Shown here: in pieces, positions 16,785-25,238 of the stretch
How positions within the stretch are numbered: the stretch's first letter is position 1
Layout of the letters: each line of letters starts with the position of its first letter
NCBI GenBank assembly: GCA_038237235.1
Contig: JBBRYW010000001.1
Location: forward strand, 27,592-91,591
Origin: JBBRYW01 sp038237235
GTDB lineage: Bacteria > Actinomycetota > Thermoleophilia > Gaiellales > Gaiellaceae
Direction: 5' to 3'
DNA: 64,000 bases
Program-made: the position numbers and the translations under genes
The notes under the pieces: generated by a model
Told to the model about the DNA's origin: nothing
Databases searched by the model: none
Seen by the model: the letters and a program-made list of their open reading frames with translations, nothing else

Positions 16785-17975
16785 CTACTTCTTGACCGGC
16801 GGCGCGACCCGACCCGGCGTCAGCCGCTTCAGGATGACCGGCGCGAAGCCCTTGCCGGACTGCTTCAGCTTCACCTGGAACATCGGCTGCAGCATGGCGT
16901 GGTCCGCCTTGCGGATCGTCTGCTTGCCCTTCGGGGCCTGGAAGCTCCAGCCCTCGAGCGAGGAGATCATCTTGTCGACGTCGTCGCCCCCGGACTTCTG
17001 GATCGCATGCACGATCATCAGCGCCGCGGTGAAGCCGTCGGGCGTGAAGAGGTCGGGCACCTGGCTCCTCTTTCGCATCGTCTTCACGAGGTACGTGTTG
17101 ACCTTGCTCTTCGGCCCGTTGTAGACGTAGTGGGACAGGAAGCTGATCTTGCTTCCGAACCCGGCGAACGTCGGCCAGGTCGCGCGTTCCGCGAGCCCCG
17201 TGACGACCTTGTTGGAGGTCTGGAAGACTCCCTGCTGGTCGAGCGCCTTGAACATCGCGGGGCCCGTCGTGCCGGCCCAGGCGACGAAGAGCAGGTCCGG
17301 GTTCGCCTGCTTCGCCTTCTGCGCGAACGGCGTGAAGTCAGTCGCGGAGAAGGGGACGAGGATCTTGTCGACGACGTGGCCCTTGCCGCCGAGAACGGCC
17401 TTGACCGCGGCGAAGTTGCCGTTCCCGAACGCCGTGTCCTGAGCGAAGACGACGATCTTGCGGCCGGTTCCGTTCAGGAACGCATCCGCCGTCGCGATGT
17501 CCTGGTAGGTCTGGCGGCCCGAGCGGAACGTGTAGCGGTTAATCCCCGTGATCGCGTCGCTGGCGGCCGGACCCGAGATGAAGAGCACGTGGTTCTGCTC
17601 GGCGAGAGGCGCCATCTGCAGCGCGACTCCCGATGAGGTCGAGCCGGCGAGGATCTTGTAGCCCTGGCCAATCAGGTCCTTGCCCGCCGCCACCGCCTTG
17701 GACGGATCGCCGCCGTCGTCGGAGATGTTGAGCTCGATCTTGCGCCCGTTGACCTTGTTCGTGCCGTGGGTGGCGTAGGCGAGCCCGATCTTCAAGCCCT
17801 CGATGTACTCGGCGCCGAAGGCCGCGAGCAATCCCGTTCGCGAGTAGATGATCCCGACGTTCACGGGGCCCTTGTCCGCCCGGCTCGTGCCTGCCGAGGA
17901 CTGCGCGGCGGCCCACACGGCGGCGAGCATCGCCACGGCGACCACGGCGACCGCCGCATGCCGTTTTCCTAGCAT
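16785..17975 (-). CDS. livK: Liv-type periplasmic binding protein
   Basis: A 396-residue Peripla_BP_6-type substrate-binding protein with an N-terminal signal peptide (basic LGKRH, hydrophobic core, small residues before SSAGTSRADK); no lipobox Cys is visible. NVGIIYSRTG near the mature N-terminus is typical of amide/branched-chain amino acid binding proteins. ATG 17975 is preferred over GTG 17978 because AGGGGG lies at a better distance. It is first in the acyl/Liv operon and sits directly under the promoter at 18022-18051. With an acyl-CoA ligase in the operon the ligand may be an organic acid rather than an amino acid (inference). Confidence 0.92.
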   Translation of the reverse strand: MLGKRHAAVAVVAVAMLAAVWAAAQSSAGTSRADKGPVNVGIIYSRTGLLAAFGAEYIEGLKIGLAYATHGTNKVNGRKIELNISDDGGDPSKAVAAGKDLIGQGYKILAGSTSSGVALQMAPLAEQNHVLFISGPAASDAITGINRYTFRSGRQTYQDIATADAFLNGTGRKIVVFAQDTAFGNGNFAAVKAVLGGKGHVVDKILVPFSATDFTPFAQKAKQANPDLLFVAWAGTTGPAMFKALDQQGVFQTSNKVVTGLAERATWPTFAGFGSKISFLSHYVYNGPKSKVNTYLVKTMRKRSQVPDLFTPDGFTAALMIVHAIQKSGGDDVDKMISSLEGWSFQAPKGKQTIRKADHAMLQPMFQVKLKQSGKGFAPVILKRLTPGRVAPPVKK

Positions 17976-18005
17976 CACTTCCCCCTCTGTCGCGCTTAAA
18001 CTGAC

Positions 18006-18051
18006 ACCTGATTCAGGTCTTAGCTTACGAGGGTGGTGCGGACGCTGTCAA
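18006..18051 (-). promoter_or_regulatory. Promoter and palindromic operator of Liv/acyl operon
   Basis: On the minus strand a -35 box TTGACA (18046-18051) and a -10 box TAAGCT (18022-18027) are 18 nt apart. Just downstream, where transcription should start, is a perfect 13-base palindrome ACCTGAATCAGGT (18006-18018), ending about 30 nt before the livK start. Its position over the start site fits repression, most simply by the TetR protein encoded in the same operon. Confidence 0.72.
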
Positions 18052-18223
18052 GAGGGCGATCGCCAGAAGCTGGCGCCGAGTCCGTCCGGGCCTCCAAGCA
18101 GGCTTGGGTCATTGTGGGAGAGCAGAGCAAACCGAAGACCGCGCGGTGTGTGAATATGTCCGACCCGACAGCCGCCGCCGCTTGCGGCTCGACACCCCCC
18201 TTTCGAAAGACGCCAGCCCACCC

Positions 18224-21085
18224 GTGATCCACAGCGAGCGGAATCTCCGCGGCGCGGACGGCGCGCCACTACTGCCCGGCCACGATCTCGCCCGACGCTT
18301 CGAGGCCATCGTCTTCGACTGGGACGGGACCGCCGTCGTCGACCGGCACGCGGACGCGACGCGTCTGCGAGGTGTAGTCGAGGAGCTCTGCGGCTTCGGG
18401 ATGGAGCTCGCCGTCATCACCGGGACGAACGTCGACAACGTGGACGGTCAGCTCCACGCGCGTCCGCCAGGCCCGGGCCGGCTCCTCCTCTGCATGAACC
18501 GGGGGTCGGAGATCTTCGTCGCAGACGAGTCGGGCGTCCACCTCGTCGAGCGGCGCATCGCGACTCCGCAGGAAGACGCCGCGCTCGACGCAGCTGCGGC
18601 GAGGATGGTCGAGGCGCTCGCCGCGCGCGGTCTCCGCGCCGAGATCGTCTCGCAGCGCCTGAACAGGCGGAAAGTCGACCTGATCCCTGAGCCGGAGTGG
18701 GTCGATCCACCGAAGGCCCGGATCAGCGAGCTGCTGGCCGCGGTAGAGGCGCGCCTCCACGCAGCAGGCCTCTCGGGCCTCGACGAGGCCGTCGCTCTCG
18801 GGGAGGAAGCGGCCAGGGGCGCGGGTCTCCCGGACCCCCGCGTGACGACGGACGCGAAGCACGTCGAGATCGGTCTCACCGACAAGTCCGACTCGGCTCA
18901 CTGGGTGTACGCGGATCTGCTGCGGCGCGGCATCGCGCCGGGCCACGTGCTGGTGGGCGGCGACGAGTTCGGCTCGCTCGGAGGCCTGGCCGGAAGCGAC
19001 TCGCTGCTCGTCGTACCCGAGGCGGCGAGGGCGACCGTCGTCTCCGTCGGCGCCGAGCCGACGGGCACGCCTGCCGGCGTGATCGCGCTCGGTGGCGGGC
19101 CGGAGCGCTTCGTCGAGCTGCTCTCCGATCAGCTCGAGCGCCGCAGTCGCGGCGACGTGCCGGAGGTGGACGACGACCCTGTGTGGACAGTCTCGGTCGA
19201 CTCGCTCGAGCCTCGCCTGGAGGGAACCCACGAAGCGCTCTTGACCCTTGCCGACGGCCGTCTCGGGACGCGCGGAAGCGTCGTCCTGGCGCACGCCGCC
19301 TCTTCGCCCTCAGTGCTCGCCGCGGGTGTGTACCAAGGGGAGGGCTCGAACCAGGAGCTCGCCCCCAATCCGGAATGGGCTCAGCTCGGCCGCCTCCCGG
19401 ACGAGTCGCAGGTTCGCCGGCGGCTCGACCTGCGCACCGGGGTGCTCGGGCAGGAGCTCGCACTGCCCGACGGGCACCTCAAAGCATTCCAGCTCGCCTC
19501 GCTGGCGCGGCCGGCGACCGTGATCCTGCGGGCGCAGGCACCGGACGATGACTTGCCCCCGCCCGGACGTAGAGCCGAGCACGGCGGCCTGACGGCGGCG
19601 TTCAGCGACTCTCGCCGTGACGGGACGCTTGAACGCCTCGCGGCATACCGAGCGAGCGAGCCGGAAGCACTCGCCGACCTCGGCGCCGCCGCCGAGATCG
19701 GTTTCGATCGGCTCCTAGCCGAGCACCGCGAGGCGTGGGCGCAGCGCTGGGAGAGCTCGGACATCGTGATCGACGGCGACGTGGAGCTGCAACGGGCAAT
19801 CCGCTTCACGCTCTTTCATCTAACAGCCTCGGTCGCCGATCAGGGAGAGGCCGCCGTCGGTGCGCGCGGCCTCTCCGGGCCGGCCTACAAGGGCCACGTC
19901 TTCTGGGACAGCGACGTCTTCGTGCTTCCGTTTCTCGCCGCCACCCATCCCGCCGCGGCGCGGGCGATGCTCGAGTACCGCGTCCGCCGCCTCCCCGCCG
20001 CCCGGGAAGCTGCGCGCCGCCTCAACCGGTGTGGCGCCCGCTTCCCGTGGGAGTCCGCGAGCGACGGCTTCGATGTGACGCCGCGCGGTATTCGAACGCC
20101 CTCCGGCACGCTCGTGCGCGTCCGGACGGGGGAGCTCGAGGAGCACATCGTCTCCGACGTCGCCTGGGCGGCCCAGTGCTACGTCGACTGGAGCGGTGAC
20201 GACGCCTTCGCCGCCGGCCCAGGGCGCGAGATCCTTGTCGAGACCGCTCGCTACTGGGCATCCCGCATCCGTGTCGATCACGGAGGCCGCGGTCACATCT
20301 ACGGCGTGATCGGACCCGACGAGTACCACGAGCCCGTGGACGACAACGCCTTCACGAACGTGATGGCGCGGTGGAATCTCCGGCGCGCTGCCGAGCTCGA
20401 CGGCGTTGACGCGGAGCGCGGCGAGTGGCTGCGTCTGGCCGATTCGCTCGTCGACGGGTACGACCCCGAGACGCGCCTCTACGAGCAGTGCGCGGGCTTC
20501 TTCGGGCTCGAGCCGCTGATCATCGCGGACGTCGCGCCTACCCGGCCGGTCACGGCCGACGTCCTGCTCGGCTTCGAGCGGGTCCGGCGCGCGCAGGTGC
20601 TGAAGCAGCCGGACGTGCTCATGCTTCACCATCTCGTACCCGACGAGGTCGCCCCAGGGTCTCTTGCCCCGAACCTCGACTTCTACGAGCCGCGGACCGC
20701 TCACGGCAGCTCCCTCTCGCTCCCGATCTATGCCGCCGTCATGGCTCGCGCCGGCCGGACGGCCGAGGCGCTCGCCGCGCTGCGGCTGGCGGCGACGCTC
20801 GACCTCCACGACGTGGCCGGCAACACTTCCGCGGGCCTTCACCTCGCGACGATGGGCGGCGTCTGGCAGGCGCTTGCGTTCGGCTTCGCCGGCGTGCGGC
20901 CGCGCGGCGACACGCTCGTGGTCGAGCCGCACCTTCCGTCGGAATGGAGCTCGCTGGAGGTGCGGCTGCGCTTCCGCGGCGCGCCGCTCGCGCTTCGGAT
21001 CGCCGGTGGAGAGCTTTCCGTGCGCGGTGACGGCTTCACGGTGAGCGGCGGCGATGGGAGCTGGCAGCTGAACCGGCAAGCGTAG
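18224..21085 (+). CDS. HAD domain-GH65 glycoside phosphorylase/hydrolase fusion
   Basis: A 953-residue two-part enzyme. Residues about 25-300 are a HAD phosphatase-like domain with FDWDGTAV (Asp32, Asp34) and the late acidic motif GGDEFGS. From about 340 on it is a GH65 family protein with the catalytic GPDEYHE (Glu700) and RTAHGSSLS near the C-terminus, typical of trehalose/kojibiose/maltose phosphorylases and hydrolases. The GTG at 18224 is taken as start because upstream codons show no conservation; no good ribosome site is visible. The fusion suggests coupled handling of a sugar phosphate and a disaccharide, e.g. trehalose metabolism (inference). Confidence 0.85.
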   Translation: MIHSERNLRGADGAPLLPGHDLARRFEAIVFDWDGTAVVDRHADATRLRGVVEELCGFGMELAVITGTNVDNVDGQLHARPPGPGRLLLCMNRGSEIFVADESGVHLVERRIATPQEDAALDAAAARMVEALAARGLRAEIVSQRLNRRKVDLIPEPEWVDPPKARISELLAAVEARLHAAGLSGLDEAVALGEEAARGAGLPDPRVTTDAKHVEIGLTDKSDSAHWVYADLLRRGIAPGHVLVGGDEFGSLGGLAGSDSLLVVPEAARATVVSVGAEPTGTPAGVIALGGGPERFVELLSDQLERRSRGDVPEVDDDPVWTVSVDSLEPRLEGTHEALLTLADGRLGTRGSVVLAHAASSPSVLAAGVYQGEGSNQELAPNPEWAQLGRLPDESQVRRRLDLRTGVLGQELALPDGHLKAFQLASLARPATVILRAQAPDDDLPPPGRRAEHGGLTAAFSDSRRDGTLERLAAYRASEPEALADLGAAAEIGFDRLLAEHREAWAQRWESSDIVIDGDVELQRAIRFTLFHLTASVADQGEAAVGARGLSGPAYKGHVFWDSDVFVLPFLAATHPAAARAMLEYRVRRLPAAREAARRLNRCGARFPWESASDGFDVTPRGIRTPSGTLVRVRTGELEEHIVSDVAWAAQCYVDWSGDDAFAAGPGREILVETARYWASRIRVDHGGRGHIYGVIGPDEYHEPVDDNAFTNVMARWNLRRAAELDGVDAERGEWLRLADSLVDGYDPETRLYEQCAGFFGLEPLIIADVAPTRPVTADVLLGFERVRRAQVLKQPDVLMLHHLVPDEVAPGSLAPNLDFYEPRTAHGSSLSLPIYAAVMARAGRTAEALAALRLAATLDLHDVAGNTSAGLHLATMGGVWQALAFGFAGVRPRGDTLVVEPHLPSEWSSLEVRLRFRGAPLALRIAGGELSVRGDGFTVSGGDGSWQLNRQA

Positions 21086-21208
21086 AGTTCGTAGGGTGGG
21101 GACCGCGAAGGGGCAACGGGACGACCTTCCGGTCGGACAGGGCGACGTCCTCGCCTACCCGCTGCCTCCCGTCCGCCCACCGGGCTTCTGCGACTGGGTC
21201 TGGCCGGA

Positions 21209-22222
21209 CTGAAGGTACTGGTCGTCAACGCAGGCTCGACGAGCCTGAAGCTGTCTGCCGTCGCCGAGGACGAGGCGTCGGAGCCAGTGGAATCGCTCGA
21301 GGTCGTCCCGCCGGGTATCGGCGCGGTCGCGCACCGGATCGTCCACGGCGGTGTGCGCTTTCGCGATGCGGTCCGGGTCGACGACGGCGTGGAGCGGGAG
21401 CTCACCACCCTCGGCGACCTCGCGCCGCTGCACAACCGGCCGGCCATCCAGACGCTCCGGAGTGCCAGGCGCGCCCTGCCTTTCGTTCCGCACGTCGCCG
21501 TCTTCGACACTGCCTTCCACGCGACCCTGAGCGAGGAGGCGGCTACCTATGCTCTCCCGCGCCTCTGGCGCGACCGCTGGGGAATCCGCCGCTACGGCTT
21601 CCACGGACTGTCGGTGCAGTGGGCGGCGGAACGTGTGCTCGTGCCGCGCCTCGTCGTCTGCCACCTCGGCGGAGGCTGCTCCGTGACGGCGGTTCGGGAC
21701 GGGCTTTCGGTCGACACGACGATGGGCTTCACCCCCCTCGAGGGCGTGCCCATGGCGACGCGGTCGGGGTCGGTTGACCCCGGCGCCCTGCTGCATCTGC
21801 TCCGGTCGCGTGCGCTGTCGGTGGAAGAGCTCGACCGCGGGCTCGAGCAGGAATCGGGGCTCGCGGGGCTGTCCGGCGTCTCAGGCAGCGTCGAGGAGCT
21901 GGAGCGGTCCGGCGATCCCGGCGCTGCGGCGGCGCTCGCCGTCTACACCTACCGGATCGCGGGCGCCGTGGCGGCGATGGCGTGTGCCCTGGGAGGCCTG
22001 GACGCCCTCGTGTTCACTGCCGGCGTCGGCGAGCACTCCGCTCGTGTTCGCGCGGCGGTGGCGGCTCGGCTTGCCTTCCTCGGGGTGAGGTTGGACGACG
22101 AGGCCAACGCCTCTGCGCGGCCGGACGCGGAGATAGGTGCCTCTTCGGCGCGCGTAGTCGTGCTGCGGGCGCGCGAGGATCTCGTTGCCGCCCGTATGGC
22201 CCGAGAGCTTCTGGCACCCTAA
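21209..22222 (+). CDS. ackA: Acetate kinase, apparent CTG start
   Basis: Converts acetyl phosphate + ADP to acetate + ATP (or the reverse). Signatures: VLVVNAGSTSLK at the N-terminus, VFDTAFHATL, YGFHGLS, HLGGGCS, TTMGFTPLEG and GVGEHSA. The reading frame is closed at 21092, and between there and 21284 it holds no ATG, GTG or TTG. The N-terminal phosphate-binding strand is nevertheless fully encoded from CTG 21209, so initiation at CTG is the simplest reading. At 337 residues it is shorter than typical AckA (about 400). It lies 123 nt after the GH65 gene. Confidence 0.85.
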   Translation: MKVLVVNAGSTSLKLSAVAEDEASEPVESLEVVPPGIGAVAHRIVHGGVRFRDAVRVDDGVERELTTLGDLAPLHNRPAIQTLRSARRALPFVPHVAVFDTAFHATLSEEAATYALPRLWRDRWGIRRYGFHGLSVQWAAERVLVPRLVVCHLGGGCSVTAVRDGLSVDTTMGFTPLEGVPMATRSGSVDPGALLHLLRSRALSVEELDRGLEQESGLAGLSGVSGSVEELERSGDPGAAAALAVYTYRIAGAVAAMACALGGLDALVFTAGVGEHSARVRAAVAARLAFLGVRLDDEANASARPDAEIGASSARVVVLRAREDLVAARMARELLAP

Positions 22223-22233
22223 GCGACCCCACC

Positions 22234-23301
22234 GTGTTCGACTCGCTCCCGCTCCCGGTTCTCGTCGCGATTTTCGCCGCCTCGGCGGCTCTGATCTGGG
22301 TCGCCGGCATCCGACTCTCGAACGAGACCGACGTGCTGGCGATGCGCCTGGGCCTCGGCGAGGCGCTCGGAGGGCTGATCTTCCTGGCGATCGCGACCGA
22401 CCTGCCCGAGGCCGCGATCACGGCTGCTGCGGCACTCAGCGGCAATCTCGGGATCGCAATCGGCAACCTGCTCGGCGGCGTGGCTGTCCAGACGGTCGTG
22501 CTCGTTCTCCTGGATGCGGCCCTCCGTGGCTCGCGACCCCTGACCTACCGGGCCGCCTCGCTGGTGCTGTTGCTCGAGGGCGCGCTCGTCGTCGCGCTGC
22601 TCGTCGTCGCGATCATCGGCACGCAGCTTCCGCCCGGGCTGTCGTTCGCCAGGCTCGAGCCGGCGAGCGCCTCGATCGTCGCGCTCTGGGTGACGGGGAT
22701 CTGGCTGATCGGCCGGGCGCGCACCCGCCTTCCGTGGCACGAGGACGGCAACCCGCCCGACGGCCAGGACGTCCCTCGCGGCTCGGCGCAGAAGAAGCGG
22801 GAGCAGGCCGCGAGGGAGCGGGGTCAGAGCAGCAAGCAGGCGACTGTGATCTTCGCCGCGGCGGCGCTCGTCACCCTGGTCGCCGGCGTCACGATCGAGC
22901 AGAGCGGCGAGGCGCTCGCAGGGTCGATCGGCATGAGCGGCGTGATCTTCGGCGCGACCGTGCTGGCCGCGGCGACTGCGCTGCCCGAGGTGTCAACGGG
23001 GCTCGCGTCCCTGAAGGTCGGAGACCTCCAGCTCGCGGTCAGCGACATCTTCGGCGGTAACGCCTTCCTGCCCGTCCTCTTCTTCCTCGCGACGCTGCTC
23101 TCCGGCAAGGCGGTCCTGGCGCACGCGCAGAGCACGGACATCTACCTGACCGCGCTCGGCGTCCTCCTGACCGTCGTCTACATGGTCGGGCTCGTTTTCC
23201 GGCCGGGGCGCCGGATCGGCCGGCTGGGCGTCGACTCCCTCGTCGTCCTTGCGCTCTACGCGCTCGGCCTGATCGGTCTCGTCGCCGTCGCGCACGGGTA
23301 G
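22234..23301 (+). CDS. Na+/Ca2+ exchanger-family membrane protein
   Basis: A 355-residue cation/Ca2+ antiporter family protein. Two alpha-repeats are visible: GLIFLAIATDLPEAAITA with IGNLLGGVAVQT in the first half, and GATVLAAATALPEVSTGLA with VSDIFGGNAFLP in the second. They are separated by a hydrophilic basic linker (QKKREQAARERG). About ten membrane helices. The GTG start at 22234 follows the acetate kinase stop by 11 nt, suggesting one transcript. The transported ion is unproven. Confidence 0.85.
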   Translation: MFDSLPLPVLVAIFAASAALIWVAGIRLSNETDVLAMRLGLGEALGGLIFLAIATDLPEAAITAAAALSGNLGIAIGNLLGGVAVQTVVLVLLDAALRGSRPLTYRAASLVLLLEGALVVALLVVAIIGTQLPPGLSFARLEPASASIVALWVTGIWLIGRARTRLPWHEDGNPPDGQDVPRGSAQKKREQAARERGQSSKQATVIFAAAALVTLVAGVTIEQSGEALAGSIGMSGVIFGATVLAAATALPEVSTGLASLKVGDLQLAVSDIFGGNAFLPVLFFLATLLSGKAVLAHAQSTDIYLTALGVLLTVVYMVGLVFRPGRRIGRLGVDSLVVLALYALGLIGLVAVAHG

Positions 23302-23381
23302 CCGGGCCAGGCGCCCGCCCGCGCACTGACCACGGGCAAGGATCCGCCGGCGTTCGGCCGCGTGGAGCCGCCGCCGCTCGT

Positions 23382-23932
23382 GGTCTACGTTCCGGTACTG
23401 CTGGTCGATCGTGCGGACGGCGTCCGCGTGAACTCTGATCCAGACGCCCGACTGCAAGGGCTCGAACAGCTCGAGGTGGCCCCTGCCCTGGACGATCTGG
23501 GCCAACTCAGAGACCTTGATCGGCGTCGCGCCCAGCTGCGCCGGGTTGCCGTGCCTGGTCAGAACTGTGACATGCGCGTCGCTCGGGACGAGGTAGGTCA
23601 GCAGCTGGTGACCCTCCTCGACGACGTAGTTGTCGTTCGGAACCGGCTGGCCGGGTTCGACTGCCCCGTCCTCGGCAGCGGCCTCTTCGCCGTCTCTCTC
23701 GAGAGGAACCAGGCTGGGTCGAACCGCAGCTGGAAGCGGTCGCCCTTGCGGGTCAGCGACTTGATGTGGCCGAACTCGACACGCTCGCCTGGCGCACCGA
23801 GCCCGGTCTTCGTCGTCGCAGGGGCCGTCAATGTCACCGTCTCGTCTCGGTGACCGTCTTCGTGCCCCCGCACCCCGCCGCGGCGACTGCGACGACGACT
23901 GCGGCCGTCAGGCCGAAGTCACTCCGTTGCAC
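23382..23932 (-). pseudogene. Broken lipoprotein gene (two frameshifts)
   Basis: A lipoprotein signal starts at GTG 23932 (FGLTAAVVVAVAAAGCGG, lipobox AAGC) and runs TKTVTET. The frame then shifts near 23860 to DETVTLTAPATTKTG, then EFGHIKSLTRKGDRFQLRFD and PAWFLSRETA. It shifts again near 23690 to EEAAAEDGAVEPGQPV, NDNYVVEEGHQLLTY and VWIRVHADAVRTIDQQYR. Together the pieces give one secreted protein of about 180 residues. Two single-base shifts make it a probable pseudogene; sequencing error is the alternative. A TAGACT box ends 6 nt before the GTG, a leaderless promoter pattern. No other gene lies in 23302-24005. Confidence 0.72.
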
Positions 23933-24005
23933 GCTTCGAGTCTACGCCTTCCATCCACCACCGGCCGACTACCTCAGCCGTTCACAACCTCTGTAGGCGG
24001 GACAC

Positions 24006-25238
24006 TTAGCTACGTAGAGCCAGCCGAGCGCGGGCGGCAACGAGCGCCGCCTGAACTCCGCCGGGGCCGGGCGCTGCGCGCACGGCGCCCTCGCCGCCGG
24101 GGTCGAAGGTGCCGTCCCGCACAGCTGCTGCGATCTGCTCGTGGGCGTCGCGAAACGGCGTGCCCGAGGCGACGAGCCGCTCCGCCGCATCAGTGGCGCG
24201 GAGCGCGGGGTCGGTGCAGGCTGCGGCGATCCGCTCCCGCACGAAGGTCAGCCCAAGTACGAGCGCCCCGAGCGCCGCGAGCGACCCGCGGACGTCGCGC
24301 CGGGCGGCGAAGACCGGCTCTTTGTCCTCCTGCAGGTCGCGGTTGTAGGCGAGCGGGAGCCCCTTCACGGTTGCGAGCAGGCCGGCCAGGCGGCCGAGCG
24401 CCGTGCCCGCCTTGCCCCGCACGAGCTCCGCAACGTCCGGGTTCAGCTTCTGGGGCATCATCGACGACCCGGTCGCCGCCTCCTCCGGCAGGCGGACGAA
24501 GCCGAACTCGCTGGTCGCCCAGAGCACGAGCTCCTCGCCGATCCGCGAGAGGTGGCTCGCCAGGGCGGCGCACGCATACAGGTAGTCGAGCGCGAAGTCC
24601 CGGTCGGCGACGGCGTCCAGGGAGTTCCGCATCACCTCGCCGGGCGGCGGCGGCAGGCCGAGGGTCGAGCCGGCAAGCGCGCCCGAGCCCAGGGGAGAGG
24701 GCCGCGCTTGCCCCGCGGCGAATCGAAAGCGCGCGCGGTCGCGCTCGAGCATCTCGAGCCAGGCAAGCAGATGATGGCCCACCGTCACGGGCTGCGCCCG
24801 CTGGAGGTGCGTGTAGCCCGGCATCGGCGTCTCCGCTTCGCGCTCGGCGCGCTCGAGCACGGCGTGCCCGAAGGCGCGGATCGCGCCGTCGGCCTCCGCG
24901 CAGGCGTCCTCGACGTACAGCCGCATCGCCGCCGCGACCTGGTCGTTTCGCGAGCGCCCTGCGTGAATCTTCCTGCCCACGTCGCCCAGGGCGCGCTCGA
25001 TCGTGGAATGGACGTCCTCGTCTCCGGCCTTCAGCTCGGGCTTGTCCGAGATTCGCTGTAGCCCAGCGTCGGCGTCGGCGAGCTCGCCGTCGGTGAGCAG
25101 TCCGGCCGCGTGGAGCCTGCGGGCGTGTATACCCGTCGCCTGGACGTCGTAGGGCAAGAGGTCGGCGTCCGGTGCGCGCAGGAAGGCCCAGACTTCCGGT
25201 GCGAGCGCCGCCGCGACCCGCCCGCCCCAGAGCGTCAC
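24006..25238 (-). CDS. argH: Argininosuccinate lyase
   Basis: Splits argininosuccinate to arginine and fumarate. 410 residues of the fumarase/aspartase superfamily with signature GSSMMPQKLNPD, plus SRNDQVA and GYTHLQRAQP. GTG start at 25238 overlaps the argG stop (GTGA). It is last of the minus-strand arginine operon and somewhat shorter than the usual about 460 residues, mainly in the C-terminal domain. Confidence 0.95.
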   Translation of the reverse strand: MTLWGGRVAAALAPEVWAFLRAPDADLLPYDVQATGIHARRLHAAGLLTDGELADADAGLQRISDKPELKAGDEDVHSTIERALGDVGRKIHAGRSRNDQVAAAMRLYVEDACAEADGAIRAFGHAVLERAEREAETPMPGYTHLQRAQPVTVGHHLLAWLEMLERDRARFRFAAGQARPSPLGSGALAGSTLGLPPPPGEVMRNSLDAVADRDFALDYLYACAALASHLSRIGEELVLWATSEFGFVRLPEEAATGSSMMPQKLNPDVAELVRGKAGTALGRLAGLLATVKGLPLAYNRDLQEDKEPVFAARRDVRGSLAALGALVLGLTFVRERIAAACTDPALRATDAAERLVASGTPFRDAHEQIAAAVRDGTFDPGGEGAVRAAPGPGGVQAALVAARARLALRS

